64,000 nucleotides of DNA from assembly GCA_028671895.1 (NCBI GenBank), contig CM053801.1, forward strand, positions 12,685,375 to 12,749,374, written 5' to 3'. The notes beneath the pieces were generated by a model, which was given only the letters and a program-made list of their open reading frames with translations, searched no databases and was not told the DNA's origin. The translations under genes were made by a program, and so were the position numbers. Below, piece after piece: positions 23,917 through 37,208 of this stretch. The DNA is from Oenanthe sinensis. Taxonomy: Eukaryota; Streptophyta; Magnoliopsida; Apiales; Apiaceae. How positions within the stretch are numbered: position 1 is the first letter of the stretch; the number at the start of each line of letters is the position of its first letter.

Positions 23917-26568
23917 TTACATCTCCATTGGATCGTGGACATATAACGATGGAAGGAGCCAACTGCAAAAGCCACCCCTGGTTTCTCCTTTCAGTTTCTG
24001 AGATGAATACTCTATTAACATACTCCAAACGTCTCCCACACTCCATTTTTGTGACGAAATCCACCGAGTCACCTGCCAACAAGGTAATTAACAAGGTAGA
24101 AATATAATTATTTCATTCTTCAAGACAGCATGGATCAAACCCAAATCCACTAATTTAAGAGAAACCTTAATAAGAATAATCTTCAATGTCATGAAGATCT
24201 ATGGGCTGCTTTAAGGCTCGAGCTTAGCAATCGGTCGAGTCGGAATCTAGAAACAAGACACGAGAGCTGGTGGCATAATCTTAAAATGGCGAGGCCCGCA
24301 GGTAGTGACCTCCAGTAAATCGGTGTTATCCTAACTTACCCACTATGGCTACAAAGGAACAACCTAACTATGGGCTTTCTCTTTCGTTCAAATCTGACGG
24401 ACACATCAAAAGTTTAGGTAGGGATGCTTGTACAACTGAAGATGCGGGACACTTCAATTGGAAATTTGGAATACAGGTCTGAAATCTAGTATCAAGTGCA
24501 CCAAACATATGATGATAGTTTGGGAGCTTGTGCTTATAATATCAGTTCTTGACTATATTTTGGTATTAGAAGCATACTAGAAATTAGAGAGGGTACAGTT
24601 TTGTACACATCATTCAACATAACAAGCTTATATCTCTCCTGTGCAAAAAAGACTCCATTTTTGTTATGGGAGTAACAAGTTTAGTGATATGTCAACAGGT
24701 CATGGCAATTTATTGAGCCCGAGTATACAGGCTAGGAAAACCCAAGTTATTTTATGCTACAGTGTATTGAGCTTTACTTCTATCTTTATATGAGATTTAA
24801 TCTAATTGCTTACATATGGCATCAGACCAAATATCTTGAAAAACTACCAGAGGCAGGACATAAAGTTGTATCATTATACAGGGTGAAAAAGATTCAGAAA
24901 TACTTATGTCTGCGAATATTATCTGCCAACTGCTAAAGTACTTTCTATATGATAGGGTACATACCTTCATGTATGACTGCATCCAATAATATTTGCATAT
25001 CTTTGGTGGGGGTGCTAGTCAGAAGTACCAAGGTCCTTGAAAATGTCAGTTCTTAATGAATATAAATCCAAATTAATTCGACCCTCATTATATCAGTTCT
25101 TTGTAAAATAGACTTGGATTGACATTCAAGCATATACATAATAGAGAAACTTTGATAGACGGGGGTGCTATCACTATATTCTACGACTCACCCTTACTGA
25201 TAATATGAGCAAGAAGGAAAATGTTACCTGGTCAAGAGACAGCAGTTCCTCTAGACCAAATGTATAATATGAAATGAAAGGTCTTAATGCCTGGAAAGAA
25301 GTGGAAGGATAAACCAAAAAGAAATAAAATAAATGGAAGTAAACTGTCCATTTTAGAATCAATGCACGAAATTCGACATCAGCAATAATTTGAGAAGTAT
25401 AATGTATTTTTGAAAGATGTAAACAATATCCAAAACAGCTGAACACTAAAAACCCAGTCGTAAATCTAAACATGGAAAGCACAAAATAAAGCAGTAAGTT
25501 AAACCAGAGTCACAGTCCAGAAGAAAATGACAGCAATGTTAAACTTCTGTATTTACAAGTCTTAATCCCAAAATTTGTTATCTATAATCTTAAACCCCCA
25601 CGAAAATATATCCTAGAGAACATATATACATGTCTTTTAATTGTAACAGCACCTACAGCTCTATAAAATGACAAGACTTGAACTTTCTTTCAGTGCAGCA
25701 AGCTAGTTTCATATATACCAAATCTCTAGTCATCATCAAATAATCATATGGATAACAAAAAAATATTAGAAAACAAACATGAAAACAAGAACAAAACCTT
25801 GATTATTACTGCCAACCTCGTTATAATTGTTAACCATCTCATCATAATTGTTAACCATCACAACTTAATCAATGAGAATATTATAGCTGCTAGTCCGCTA
25901 CAATAGCATTTTAAGACAACCAAAGTATACCAACTAAAGACTACAATAACATTTTTAGCACCCAACAAGAGCAATGTAACATAAATAAGGATGGCTAACT
26001 CATAAAAACTCACAAGTCATACTAGACATAAAATTTAAATAATTTAAGGGCATGCTTTGATACAAGATCATTTAATCTGGCAACCAGTTGACTAGCCGAA
26101 TTTACTACACAAAAACCACAAAAGCTGCATACTACAGTGATAGCATGGTAATTACCTGAGAAGCAGCGAGCCACTGGATTATGGCCTTAAGTTCAGGGTC
26201 ACCACCAAAAGCACCACAACCCCAATTTCCTGTCGCAATTCCAATATTGTCTTGTTGGCCCGTACATTGATTATCCTTATGTTTGAAGTCCTTGATCAAC
26301 CTATCACTTGTATGTATTTTAATATCTCCTGAAGATGTTGATGAGGTTTCATTCAACTGGCAAAACCAGATTACAATGGGTAAAGCAACTGTCTGACTCG
26401 CATAGAAAACTTATTGAACTAATATATAGGTTGACAAGCCAATTATATGTCTGATCTTTACTACTTGTGCCAGATAATGTCATGCCATAATCTAGGTGAT
26501 GGCAACAAGTGATTATTTAAACAACGGAACTCTGGTTTGGCCACTTCTGTTTGACTTATTTATTGTTA

Positions 26569-27691
26569 CTAGCTTATATCCTGTGCGATGCACGGATCGA
26601 ATTGTTTTAATATTTTATTTATATATTTTGAATTTTATAATACTAATTTAATTTTTATTTAATTTTATATGTATATATTTTATATAAATTTTCATATATT
26701 TTATTTGTATTTTAATATGATAATGTTTGTGTGTTTTGTTTAAAAATGTGTTTTATTTAGGAGATTAATGTGAGATATATTTTAGTTAGGAGATTAGTGT
26801 TTAAAAATTAGGCCCAATAATAACTATCCTGCCCAAATACCGACCAAGGACCGGTGGACCACCGACTACCAAACTTTTAATCTTTCGACTTTAATAACCG
26901 TGAAAAGCACGGATGCTATTCATAAATTATATATTAATTATTTTATATAATGTAAATATTTCATTTAATATGACAATTTGTTTATATTATTAAATTTTTT
27001 TTACATTTTTCTATACAATGATGTTTATATATTAATATTCATAAAATTTAATGATAATTCATAATTTTAAATAAATAAAAGAGTTTGAATGATGATGAAA
27101 TTGAGTTGAATGCGAGTAAACTATGTTAAATAAAAATTATAGGATAAGTAGGATTCTTAAAATAGAAAATATAGAATATAATTTAAATATAATATTATTC
27201 GTGAGCAGTTATATAAAAGGAGGACTATGTATGTATAATATATTTTATTAAAATTGGATGGTTAGGATTGTTTCTATGGTTCACCTAAAATTGGACGGTT
27301 AGGATCTTTTCTACGATTCACCAAAGTGTTTCAAAAAAAAGTCCTCTAGTTTGGTTATTATAATATAGTATAGATATATTAATATTCATAAAATTTAATG
27401 ATATATTAAATAAAAATTATAGGATAAGCAGAATTTTTAAAATAGAAAATATAGAATATAATTTAAATATAATATAATATTATATGTGAGGAGTTGTATA
27501 AAAGGAGGACTATCAGTGATAGAGTTGTATGTATGATATATATCCTTTCTAAAATTAGATTTTATTAAAATTGAATGGTTAAGATCGTTTTTATGGTTCA
27601 CCTAAAATTGGACGGTTAAGATCTTTTCTATGGTTCACCTCGGTGTTTTAAAAAAAAGTTCTCTAGTTTGATTATTATAATATAGTATAGA
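26569..27691 (-). mobile_element. Non-autonomous Helitron in PARG intron 8
   Basis: On the minus strand the element begins TCTATACTATATTATAATAA (from 27691) and ends in a hairpin of GTGCATCGCAC type about 6 nt before CTAG (26572-26569). It sits between a host A and T. A TC start, 3' hairpin, CTRR end, AT insertion site and absence of TIRs or duplication are Helitron hallmarks. There is no Rep/helicase. An internal copy of the 5' end at about 27365-27375, with its following 300 bp, repeats the terminal region (27032-27375 against 27376-27691). Confidence 0.78.
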
Positions 27692-30051
27692 TTAAGGCAA
27701 CGGTTTCTTCTATTCACAACAATTATTTTCACAGTATTAGGGTTCTCATACTTTCTTGTCCTCTCGGAATGCCGATGGCTCTGGACAGTGCTATTCTTGA
27801 TTCCGAAAATTATTCGCTCTAAAATAATATATACTTGACCATTGTACATTAAGACAGTGTGGATAACGAAAATGAGTGAGGAGTGTTTAGGAATCAAGGA
27901 TACAAGGCACAGTTTTTAATATGATGATGTGTGGGTGTCTGTGTGCATACGGGAGTGCGCGTCTAGGTGGGTCGATTGGATAAGGGTATGTTTGTGCATG
28001 CCGCATGCGTGGATGGGGTCTTTTTCTGACTGTGGATTCAGCTGTGTTCTGGTGAGTGCGGATGTCTTTGTGTGCCTGTGTGGGTCCAGGAGTGCAACAG
28101 CAAGTATGAAAGAGATATTTATAGAAGCTCATAACTTTTACCATATAAATATTATCAGACGTGCAATTCTGAGGTCTGACATCCTGAAAATAACATTGAT
28201 CACTAAATCCACAGAACGCCTTGTTGATCTCCCTGATATAGACAACTTGGTTTGTCAAATTATTAATGGCAGTTACTCAACAGCTAAATGAAATTCATAC
28301 AAATACAGAGAAGACAAATAAACTGGAGGTGACGAAACAAAAGGCTTTGTCACCTCGAATAGACCGGAGGAGACCAATTTTTTCTTCTACCCTCTATGAA
28401 GAAAGTGGTGAAACGATCTATTAACCAAGCCTTTGTAAAAACAATTTGTGGCGTGATTGTAAATTTAAAAAAAATGAAGGGCAGTCATGATTTTCTAATT
28501 TCTCTACATCACATCAAATTTCTAGGAAGTTATGTCATTTGTTTTACAAGCACTCCCTATGTCTTTGTGTCCATATTGCCCACAGACCCACGTCTATTAT
28601 CACTACCACTCCATTTCCACCTCAATTAGCCCTTGAGGTTCGATATGTTTATAGTCGATGGTTTGAAATATGATTCCTCGTATCATGCCTCTTCACTCAA
28701 CTTTAACAACAAGTATAGATATTCCTTTTATACTTTCTACTTCTAACTCGACGGTATATGCACATGTAGTCAACATCCTATTTCACGATCATATGCATGC
28801 ATGCCTCCTTATTTTGTTGACTTATCTACATTACTAATGTTTAAATTTTATTTTATTTCCAAGATAACAAGTTAAGGGTTAGGTTTCACCTAAGTTATTA
28901 CGCATAAAAAAAGATGAATCGTGATCCATTGACAGAATCACTGGATAATCTAGGAGTAAATAACAAATTAAATATAGTAATGGTCTTATTTAGAATCCTG
29001 CATGTAGTAAAAAAATAAACACCCAAAGTTAATCCCTGAACTCTGGACTAAATCCACTATATGTGATATTCTCCATATACATACAAGATGATCAATAATA
29101 TCAAATGCATGAAGTGCTCAAAAGACGAAACTAAAACATTAATACAAGAAAATCAGCATACCAAACATGCACAAAGCGCTAAAAAGCCGAGGCTAAAATT
29201 TTAATACCTCGTGATGTATTCAACTTTGTACTGCCTATATCCTGGATTGCTCTTTGCATCTATTGCTACAAGTCTCGTTTTACGTCTCCCAATTATATCA
29301 ATGTTCGTTTTATCCACACAGTCGCCAGAAAAATGAAAGGACGAAGCATACCTAGAGAAAATTATATTCATATGAGAGAATTTCATTACTAAAGTTATGT
29401 ACAGAAAATACAAATAATAATATAAAAAGAGATAAACCAGATGCCAGCGAGGAGAAAGTTTATCATTAACATGCATTAAAAAAAATAATTTAACATATTT
29501 TTATGTAATTTTAAATAAATATTTTCAGTCTTGATTTCCTAAAGTTCAAGAATACACATCAACATTACTTGTACAAGGAAAATTATTTGCATGTGAAATA
29601 TATTCGATGAAAACCATAACAGAAAAACAACCTAATCAAAATGGTATATGCAAATCACCGCAAAATTCAAAAACCACCTTGTGCATGGGCTCAAACTATA
29701 CAAACTACACTGTAAGAATATGGTGCACCCATAGTTTAAGTGTGTTTGCTTTAGCTTATCCATTTTATAATTTTCCTTGATATATTATGGATAGCAAATT
29801 TAAGTTTTATAGCCTATGTTTGCTTTAGAGGTTTTAATAGGTTATTCTTAAAATGCTTGTCCATTGATTAATATTTATACATACAATGAAGGAAAATATG
29901 TTAAGGTTAGGTTACTTAATAATATGGTGAGTATAATTTAGGGGTTTTTTCTAGTATGCTCCAAATTTAAAAGTTATTTATAAATATATCCTATTTTTAA
30001 TTGTATTTTTAAATTTATCCCGTAAATAATTTTCTTCATTTAAATAACTTT

Positions 30052-31524
30052 GGATCCTAATTATTATAAATTTATTTTAGCGGGTTTAATAAAAATATAT
30101 TAATCCAAAAATATTAATAAACCTACTTATTTAGATTTACTTAAAAAGGTTAATTATTTAAAAAATATCTTAATTAAAAGATATATTTTATTCTAATACC
30201 AACACCTCTAAAATAAATATTAAATGTTTAAATTTATATTATTAAAATATAAATATTAAAAATTACTATATCGTGGGATATAATGTAGTATATATATAAT
30301 TCTAAATATATATAATTAATTTGAATTCTGATTTTAAATAATATAATTAATAATATCACAATTAAAAGATGCAAACAATAATATATAAATTTTTTCCAAA
30401 GACAATCAACTTTAAGCATTTGAGTGTAGGACAAGCTAAACCTGATCTTCCCCATAATCGACCAGAAAACTAATATATATACAGTTCTATATGATTTTAG
30501 ATAGCAAAAGAAATGATAATAATTTTGATTTTAGATAGAAAAAGAGAACTTATAGCAATTCAAGACTAGAGGTCTAGAGCCTACACACAAGGTTATGATT
30601 TAAAATCTACGCCGGATCTTATTAGTAATAACACGTCATCCAGGATCTTACAACTGCTACTGCTATAGCCCTGCATAGGGTCAGCTTAGGGTTTGCTCAA
30701 GAACTACACTTATTTACAATGAATTAATATTTTAAATATATATTTTCAGTGATTAAAATATTTTATACCTAATCTTTGAAAATTAATACCTAATATTTTA
30801 AAATTAATATTTTAGGTATAAAATATTTTAATCACTGAAAATATATATTTAAAATATTAATTCATTGTAAATAAATGTAGTTCTTTAGCAAACCCTAAGC
30901 TGAGACCCTATGCTCTCGGCTATAGAGGATCCTGGATGGCGTGTTATTACTAATAAGATCCAGCGTAGATTTTAAATTATAACTTTGTGTGTAGGCTCTA
31001 GATCTTTGGCCTTGAATTGCTACCATTTTTCTTTTGCTATCTAAAATCAGAATTACTATCTAAAATCATTTAGAACCGTATATATATTAGGTTTCTGTAC
31101 GGGGAAGATCATGTTTAGCTTGTCGCATACTCGAATGTTTAAAATTGATTGTCTTTGGAAAAAAAATTATATATTATTGTTTGCATCTTTTAATAGTGAT
31201 ATTATTAATTATACTATTTAAAATCAGAATTCAAATTAATTATATATATTTAGAATTATATGTATATTACATTATATCTCCCGATATACTAATTTTTAAT
31301 ATTTATATTTTAATAATACAATATAAATTTTAACATTTAATATTTATTTTATACTCGATTTATTTTAGAGGTGTTGATATTAGAATAAAATATATCTTTT
31401 AATTAATATATTTTTTAAATAATTGACCTTTTAAAGTAAATCTAAATAAGTAGATTTATTAATATTTTTGGATTAATATATTTATATTAAACCCGCTAAA
31501 ATAAATTTATAATAATTAGGATCT
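30052..31524. repeat. 1.47-kb near-palindrome (foldback) in PARG intron 6
   Basis: Two arms of about 720 bp are inverted copies meeting near 30790. Outer ends are GGATCCTAATTATTATAAAT at the left and its near-complement at 31505-31524. Internal matches include AGCAAACCCTAAGCTGA (about 30886) against its complement (about 30684), and CTACGCCGGATCTTATTAG against CTAATAAGATCCAGCGTAG. The arms differ by scattered substitutions and small indels. There is no transposase and no clear target duplication. It is a foldback element or an inverted duplication. Confidence 0.85.
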
Positions 31525-32829
31525 TTAAAATTGATAATATAGATAGTGTATTTTTAAATACTTCAAGACCCATCTTTAAAAAATCTAATCACTATAAGAT
31601 TAAGACTTGTGAAAATAAAATGATCATATATCAACTCATTAATTATTAGTGTCGAGCTATGGAGAGCACATTAAGTAAATTAAGGGTATATTAGTCTTGA
31701 TATTTATATTTAAGTGTGATAATAAGTTAATAATAATAGGACATATATTTCTGAAAAAGATAAAAAAAGGGATGCCTCATTAATTTTGGACATATGATAT
31801 ATTGATAAATGGCTCTATAATTTAACTATAAATTATAAATAACTCATGGATTATTTGATAAAATTAATTCTCTAATTAATATTTAAGTTAGAACTAAACA
31901 TTAAGTGCTTGAAAATATTATTTTATACATGGCATTGTTGTGAATGTCTCGTTCTTTCTAGCTCCTTAATTTTTCTTATTTTGTTTGGGATATGGAGAGG
32001 CTACAAAATCTTACCCAAGAAGAGATTGAGATTTTTTTCGAGAGCTCTTTTTGGCACTCTGTATCACTTTTCTATTGTTTTTCTTAGTTACAAAAAACTC
32101 CCAAAAATAATTATAATTATTAGAAATCTACTTGTATGATTCATTAATGGAAGCACCTCACTAAGATTTTTATTTACTTTTTATTCTTGTATTTGATTTT
32201 TCCGTCATATATAATTGTGGTGATCATTAGAGTAAACAACTTTCTTCTCATACTAGATGAGGACGATTGAACGCAATGTGGTGCATCTATAGTTGTTTAT
32301 TTCCTTGTTCATTGTGTGTTGCATGATCTAATTTATCCTAAAGGTATTATTCAATACAATTATACAAGATAAGGTGAGGATTTCATTATCCTTTGATTGG
32401 CCCACAATTCACAACACTTTCATATTGCATTCCCAGATAGACGAGACGGTGTCCCATAATATTTGTGTTCAATTACGAAGAGAATACAAGATGGATATAT
32501 TTTCAAAGTATTGTCTCTATGAAAAGTGTGAAACATCTACTAGCCTAAAAAAGCTTGATTATTTAAATGGCACTTTTCCTTTAAGAAAGTTCTCCCTAAA
32601 CCAATCAGTTGAATTACCTTTCTAGACAATGTCACTAAGATTTTTATAAAGGCTAACTAAGATTTTTTTAGTGTTTACGTATGGATTTTGAATACTATGT
32701 GCTTATGTAATTAATTTAAACTGCTTATCTTAGAGAGGATAAATCTAGATAATTAGGGTTTTTTTCACCTACTAAACCTGACTATACAAAAGAAAAGACA
32801 TATTAATAGTCATGTCAATCCCTTATTTT

Positions 32830-33525
32830 TTATATCATGTGTTTGGTTCAGAGTTAGAATGAAATGCGAAATGTTGGAATGAATATGTTTGATTGAATTA
32901 TTTTTTTACATGAAAATAATTAGATATAATTTTTTGGTTAGCAATGTTTGTATTTATTTAAATATATTGACATTCCTTATATTTTAACTTTTTCTTAATA
33001 TAAATATATAACTCGTTTAGTGCTAACACATATACATACATATAAATATACATACATTCTATAATACGAAATTAAATTGTCATACAATTATAAATTATAA
33101 ATTTAATACAAAAGATATGTATAGTTGACAAATTATTTAACTAAATATTAATTTAATATATTTTTGTTAAAAAATAATAAAATATAATCATTTAATATCA
33201 AATAAAAATATTTTTACTTATTTAGGAAACGACTTCATTATAAAATACGTGTATTAAAAGTTTATATGCAATTTTACAAGTGTATTAAAAGTTTATATGC
33301 AATTTTACAAATACAGATGAAAATGAAAGAATTAATTTAAATTGATTCAACATACCTCTTGTTCATAACCACCTCACCTTTGAGTTTCTCAAAAACATAC
33401 CTTGTGGGTTTTTGGTATGGGATTATAAACTCATAAGTGCCCGACCAAACACTTGGTACGAGTTGAGAATGAATGAAACCCATACATGATACCAAAACTC
33501 CATGAACCAAATGACCACTAAAGAC
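32830..33525. mobile_element. Possible MITE with GTTTGGTTC-type ends
   Basis: The left side has CATGTGTTTGGTTCAGAG and the right side has CCATGAACCAAATGACCA, which are imperfect inverted repeats of a common plant MITE type. The interior is AT-rich with a 40-bp direct duplication (33249-33311, GTGTATTAAAAGTTTATATG twice). Boundaries and target duplication are unclear. In PARG intron 6. Confidence 0.35.
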
Positions 33526-33890
33526 CGCCGGTTATCCCAACCCTCATGCATACTTCTACCAATAAATGTAAAATAATCGCATTACATATTCACATTAATA
33601 TTTAATATGTTACCAAAGTTCACTGGGCCATTGGGGAGATTAGGTTATATTATTTAATGGAAACGAATTTCTATATCTTTCATATTATTTGATTATTAGT
33701 TAATTACTTCAAGTATATTTTTGATTTGTCCTAATTTTTTCAAGTAACCTTAAGTTTGTCAAGTTGATGGAAAATTGCCAAAAAAGAGTCTACCGTAAGG
33801 ATTAAGTGATTGACGGTTAATGTTTTGGTAAGATCAAAGGCAGTTGAAGGAATTAGATTTGAGAAAGTGGCAGGATATTAGTGCTCTAAT

Positions 33891-34104
33891 TTCTAATACT
33901 TCATGAAAAAAGGGTCAATAAGTTATACAAACATGTGATGAATGAATGCAACAAGTGATGTAACCTAATAGCTAAAATAAAAAAGGATTACAACTAAAAA
34001 TTCTAATACTTCATACAAAAAAGGGTCAATAAGTGATACAAACATGTGATGAATGAATGCAATAAGTTATGGAACCTAATAGCTAAAATAACCCCTTGTC
34101 ATCG
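33891..34104. repeat. 110-bp tandem duplication in PARG intron 6
   Basis: Two adjacent copies starting TTCTAATACTTCAT at 33891 and 34001. They share AAAAAAGGGTCAATAAGT, ACAAACATGTGATGAATG and ACCTAATAGCTAAAATAA with few differences. No transposon ends seen. Confidence 0.88.
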
Positions 34105-37100
34105 TCAAGCTATAATATTTTTCTATCTAAAAGGATATGTGAGAACTAAGAAGGAAAAAAAGTAATACCGGGATTGTTTGAATTTGCAGGTTATAACGTA
34201 TAACAAAACCACTACGTAATTACATGACCATATAGGAAATACCTAGATGTTCCACTTTAGGGGAACTTGAGCTAGCAGTGACAGAATCAAATTGCTAAGT
34301 GAATATTACGTTAACAATTTGAAGGACTGGTGACATTATTTTCCATACAAGGAGATTTTAAAGTAGTCCTGTTCAATTTCCATTAAGCCGATTCTTTAAG
34401 TAGGCTCATAGAGTTATAAAATACAAGATAAACAAATAAAATGACCACAGTGTCTCAAGTGTCCCAACCTTAAACCTTTCCATGTACGATAGGAATACCG
34501 CGTGTAAGGGAACCTATAGCGTAACGCTACATTATCACAAAAAATATGGGGCAAAAAAAAGTACTTGAACAAAAGATAAAACCCACAAAATAACTTAGAT
34601 ATTCAATATAACAATATTATATAGTATAGACAGATCTACACCAAGTTCAAATTCTAACTAAAAAAGAAAAATTGCAACAAACTATTCCAACTGGTAATAT
34701 AGTGTCACGGTATGTATACTCAATGGTCAGTAAATTCATTGAGTAACAAAATAAATATTTGTACAAGTCTACTTACCCTGTATAATTTGAAAACCTTTCT
34801 GCACCAACAATTTCTATTGCCTCATTCTTGGCCATTGCAGGTAAGAAAAGCATGCCTAATATAACTCCGGATTGATCATAAAACGAATTTCTTCCTAACA
34901 AAAGAAGGCAATAACATCATATATTACAATCAAATTACTTTTATATATACACACACACACATAAGTAACACAGTTTTTTTTATTACAGGAGGCAATACAA
35001 AAATATAATTCAGTGTCTCTGTGATATGGATCAGCAAATTTATAGTTGGATTAAGCTTATGATTCTGTTCGTATCCTGAAATATTACTTTACGAACTTCA
35101 ATAAGAAAAATAAGTATTTTTATCTTTATCATCAATTTATAAACCACTGGTAGTTAATGGAGGGATGCAAAGTATCTAAAATATGGGTGTAAAGATAATC
35201 GTCTGGTTAAATCTCAGTTTCTGCTCATGTAATAATATATGCAACTTTATCTTCTACAAGGTGGACTTAATAACAGTGAAGCTGGAGGATGAACGATCGA
35301 ACGACATTCTTGCACTCTCAACGGTCAACACTTTACATGTATTTAAATCAATTATTATCATTCCTGAAAATTTTAAGGAGTTACAAATCATCAAGTTCAA
35401 ATAGAAGTACCTGCAAACAACCCTTATGGAGAACACCACCACCTACATACTTGTTTGCAAAATCCACTTTAAGAGCTTCCCTAGTTTGATCTTCGATTAA
35501 GCCTGAACTGTAGACCTAATAAGAACAATACATACAATGATATTTATACGATAACCACCACACATGTGTAACTAACATGAGCTATAATTAATCCTGAAAG
35601 ACCTTGTTCAGGTAAATTAGGCTGAAATTATCCGTCGTTACCTGAAATGGGCACAGGGAAACAGTAGATTTGCTCCAAAAACCAGGCGTAGGATAAGAGA
35701 TGGCAAAAGAACTCTGTTGCAATGGAAGAACTTTTCTCTTAAATGAGATGTTTCCCCTAGGCATATGTGAAGATATCCTCTCAAAGTAGTGAACTATGCA
35801 CTTGATCTTATTTTCTTGTTTCTCGTCATAACTATCATAAAGACTTCTGAGAAACACAAAAAAATAATTAATGTATCTACGCCTCTGGTTTAAGAGAAAA
35901 ATGTAAAACATATATGTATGAGATATGGAATTCCAGCACTCAATAGATAAGAAAACTTATAAATGGAAATAATGAAGTTATAGCTCTTCTTATAGAGCAA
36001 TTTGTCGAGTTACTATCAAATTTTTAAGTCAAATTCATAAGACTCTCTAAGTCTTTGGCTGACCATAAAAAAATCACCACATCACCGGAAATAAATTGAT
36101 TACAATGAGTATCAGCCTCAATTACTTTGTTCGTAGTGATTCTTGTAAAAAAAGTACCAATGGATTCAGCAGCGATGGCACCATTGCTAAAAAAGCCCAA
36201 GAATCAAGAGAGCCAAGTAAAAAATTGTCATTTTTAATAAGAGTCTTCTTCAATTTAAAATCAGCTTTTTATTTTTCCTGAAACTATTACATTCATATAA
36301 GAAATTGATAAAAATCTGTAACTATCTCCAGGCAGTAGGGATGTCTTTCCTGTTCTAGCTATGCAAGTTCACCGTTTTTCTTAGAGGCGCTGTTTATCCT
36401 CAAATAATTGTGTAGGAAATTGATTTATTATTCTGCAATGATAGTTTTGGGAAAGAAGACCTTTGCCTTCCTCTTGACTAAGCGAGACTTCAACCATCAA
36501 TTGTCTTTATATCAAACAGCTCGCGGATTTGGTTTATTAAAGAAGACTTGCATTCCTTATGAACAACGTCACAACTCACACGTGTCTTTTCTGTTTAAAA
36601 ATAAAATGGAAACGATGGAACATTGTAAAAGTGTTGAGTGTTAACCCTTATACATTGTCTAGTATAACGACTTGGAGTTCAATTATGATTCATGATTTGA
36701 CTGCTTAAAATTTCACTCCAGGTGAGCAAGCACCAGTTCTTGGTCAGTTTAGCTAACAAAATTTTAAGTTATCCTTCTACCTTCAGCATATGCTATATTC
36801 ATAAAATTTGTTGGAAAGTAAAAATTGAGGCCGGAAGAAGTATAAATTAGTAGTATAAGAAATGGAGTGTGCGAGAAAATCACTTTCCTTTACTATTATG
36901 ATTATGAGTCAACCAAATATATTTCAAATTACATAAATGCATATACTTAATTTAAGGCTACCACAGGTCACATAAAATACATAATGGTGAAGTTGACTAC
37001 CATAATCTTTAGCTATTGTAGCTGGGAAGTGAAGTTATTCTCTACCTTTACATCAGTTTAGTTAAAAACAACATCACATGCATGACACTTAATATAAATA

Positions 37101-37208
37101 TTAAAATCTCAATTTTTGCTCTAGTTATCTACCTATTAAATTAAGAAAATAACTTGGAAAAATACTATTGAGTGCAGAATCAAACAATAATAGGTATAAA
37201 TATGGCAA

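Noticed and set aside
27929..28291. 120-residue open frame on the plus strand
   Set aside because: It overlaps PARG exon 8 on the other strand and the rest is GT-rich intron; no protein similarity recognised.
30234..31333. Two nearly identical small ORFs on opposite strands (30234-30455 minus, 31145-31333 plus)
   Set aside because: They are the same sequence in the two arms of the palindrome, AT-rich with low-complexity translation, and not genes.
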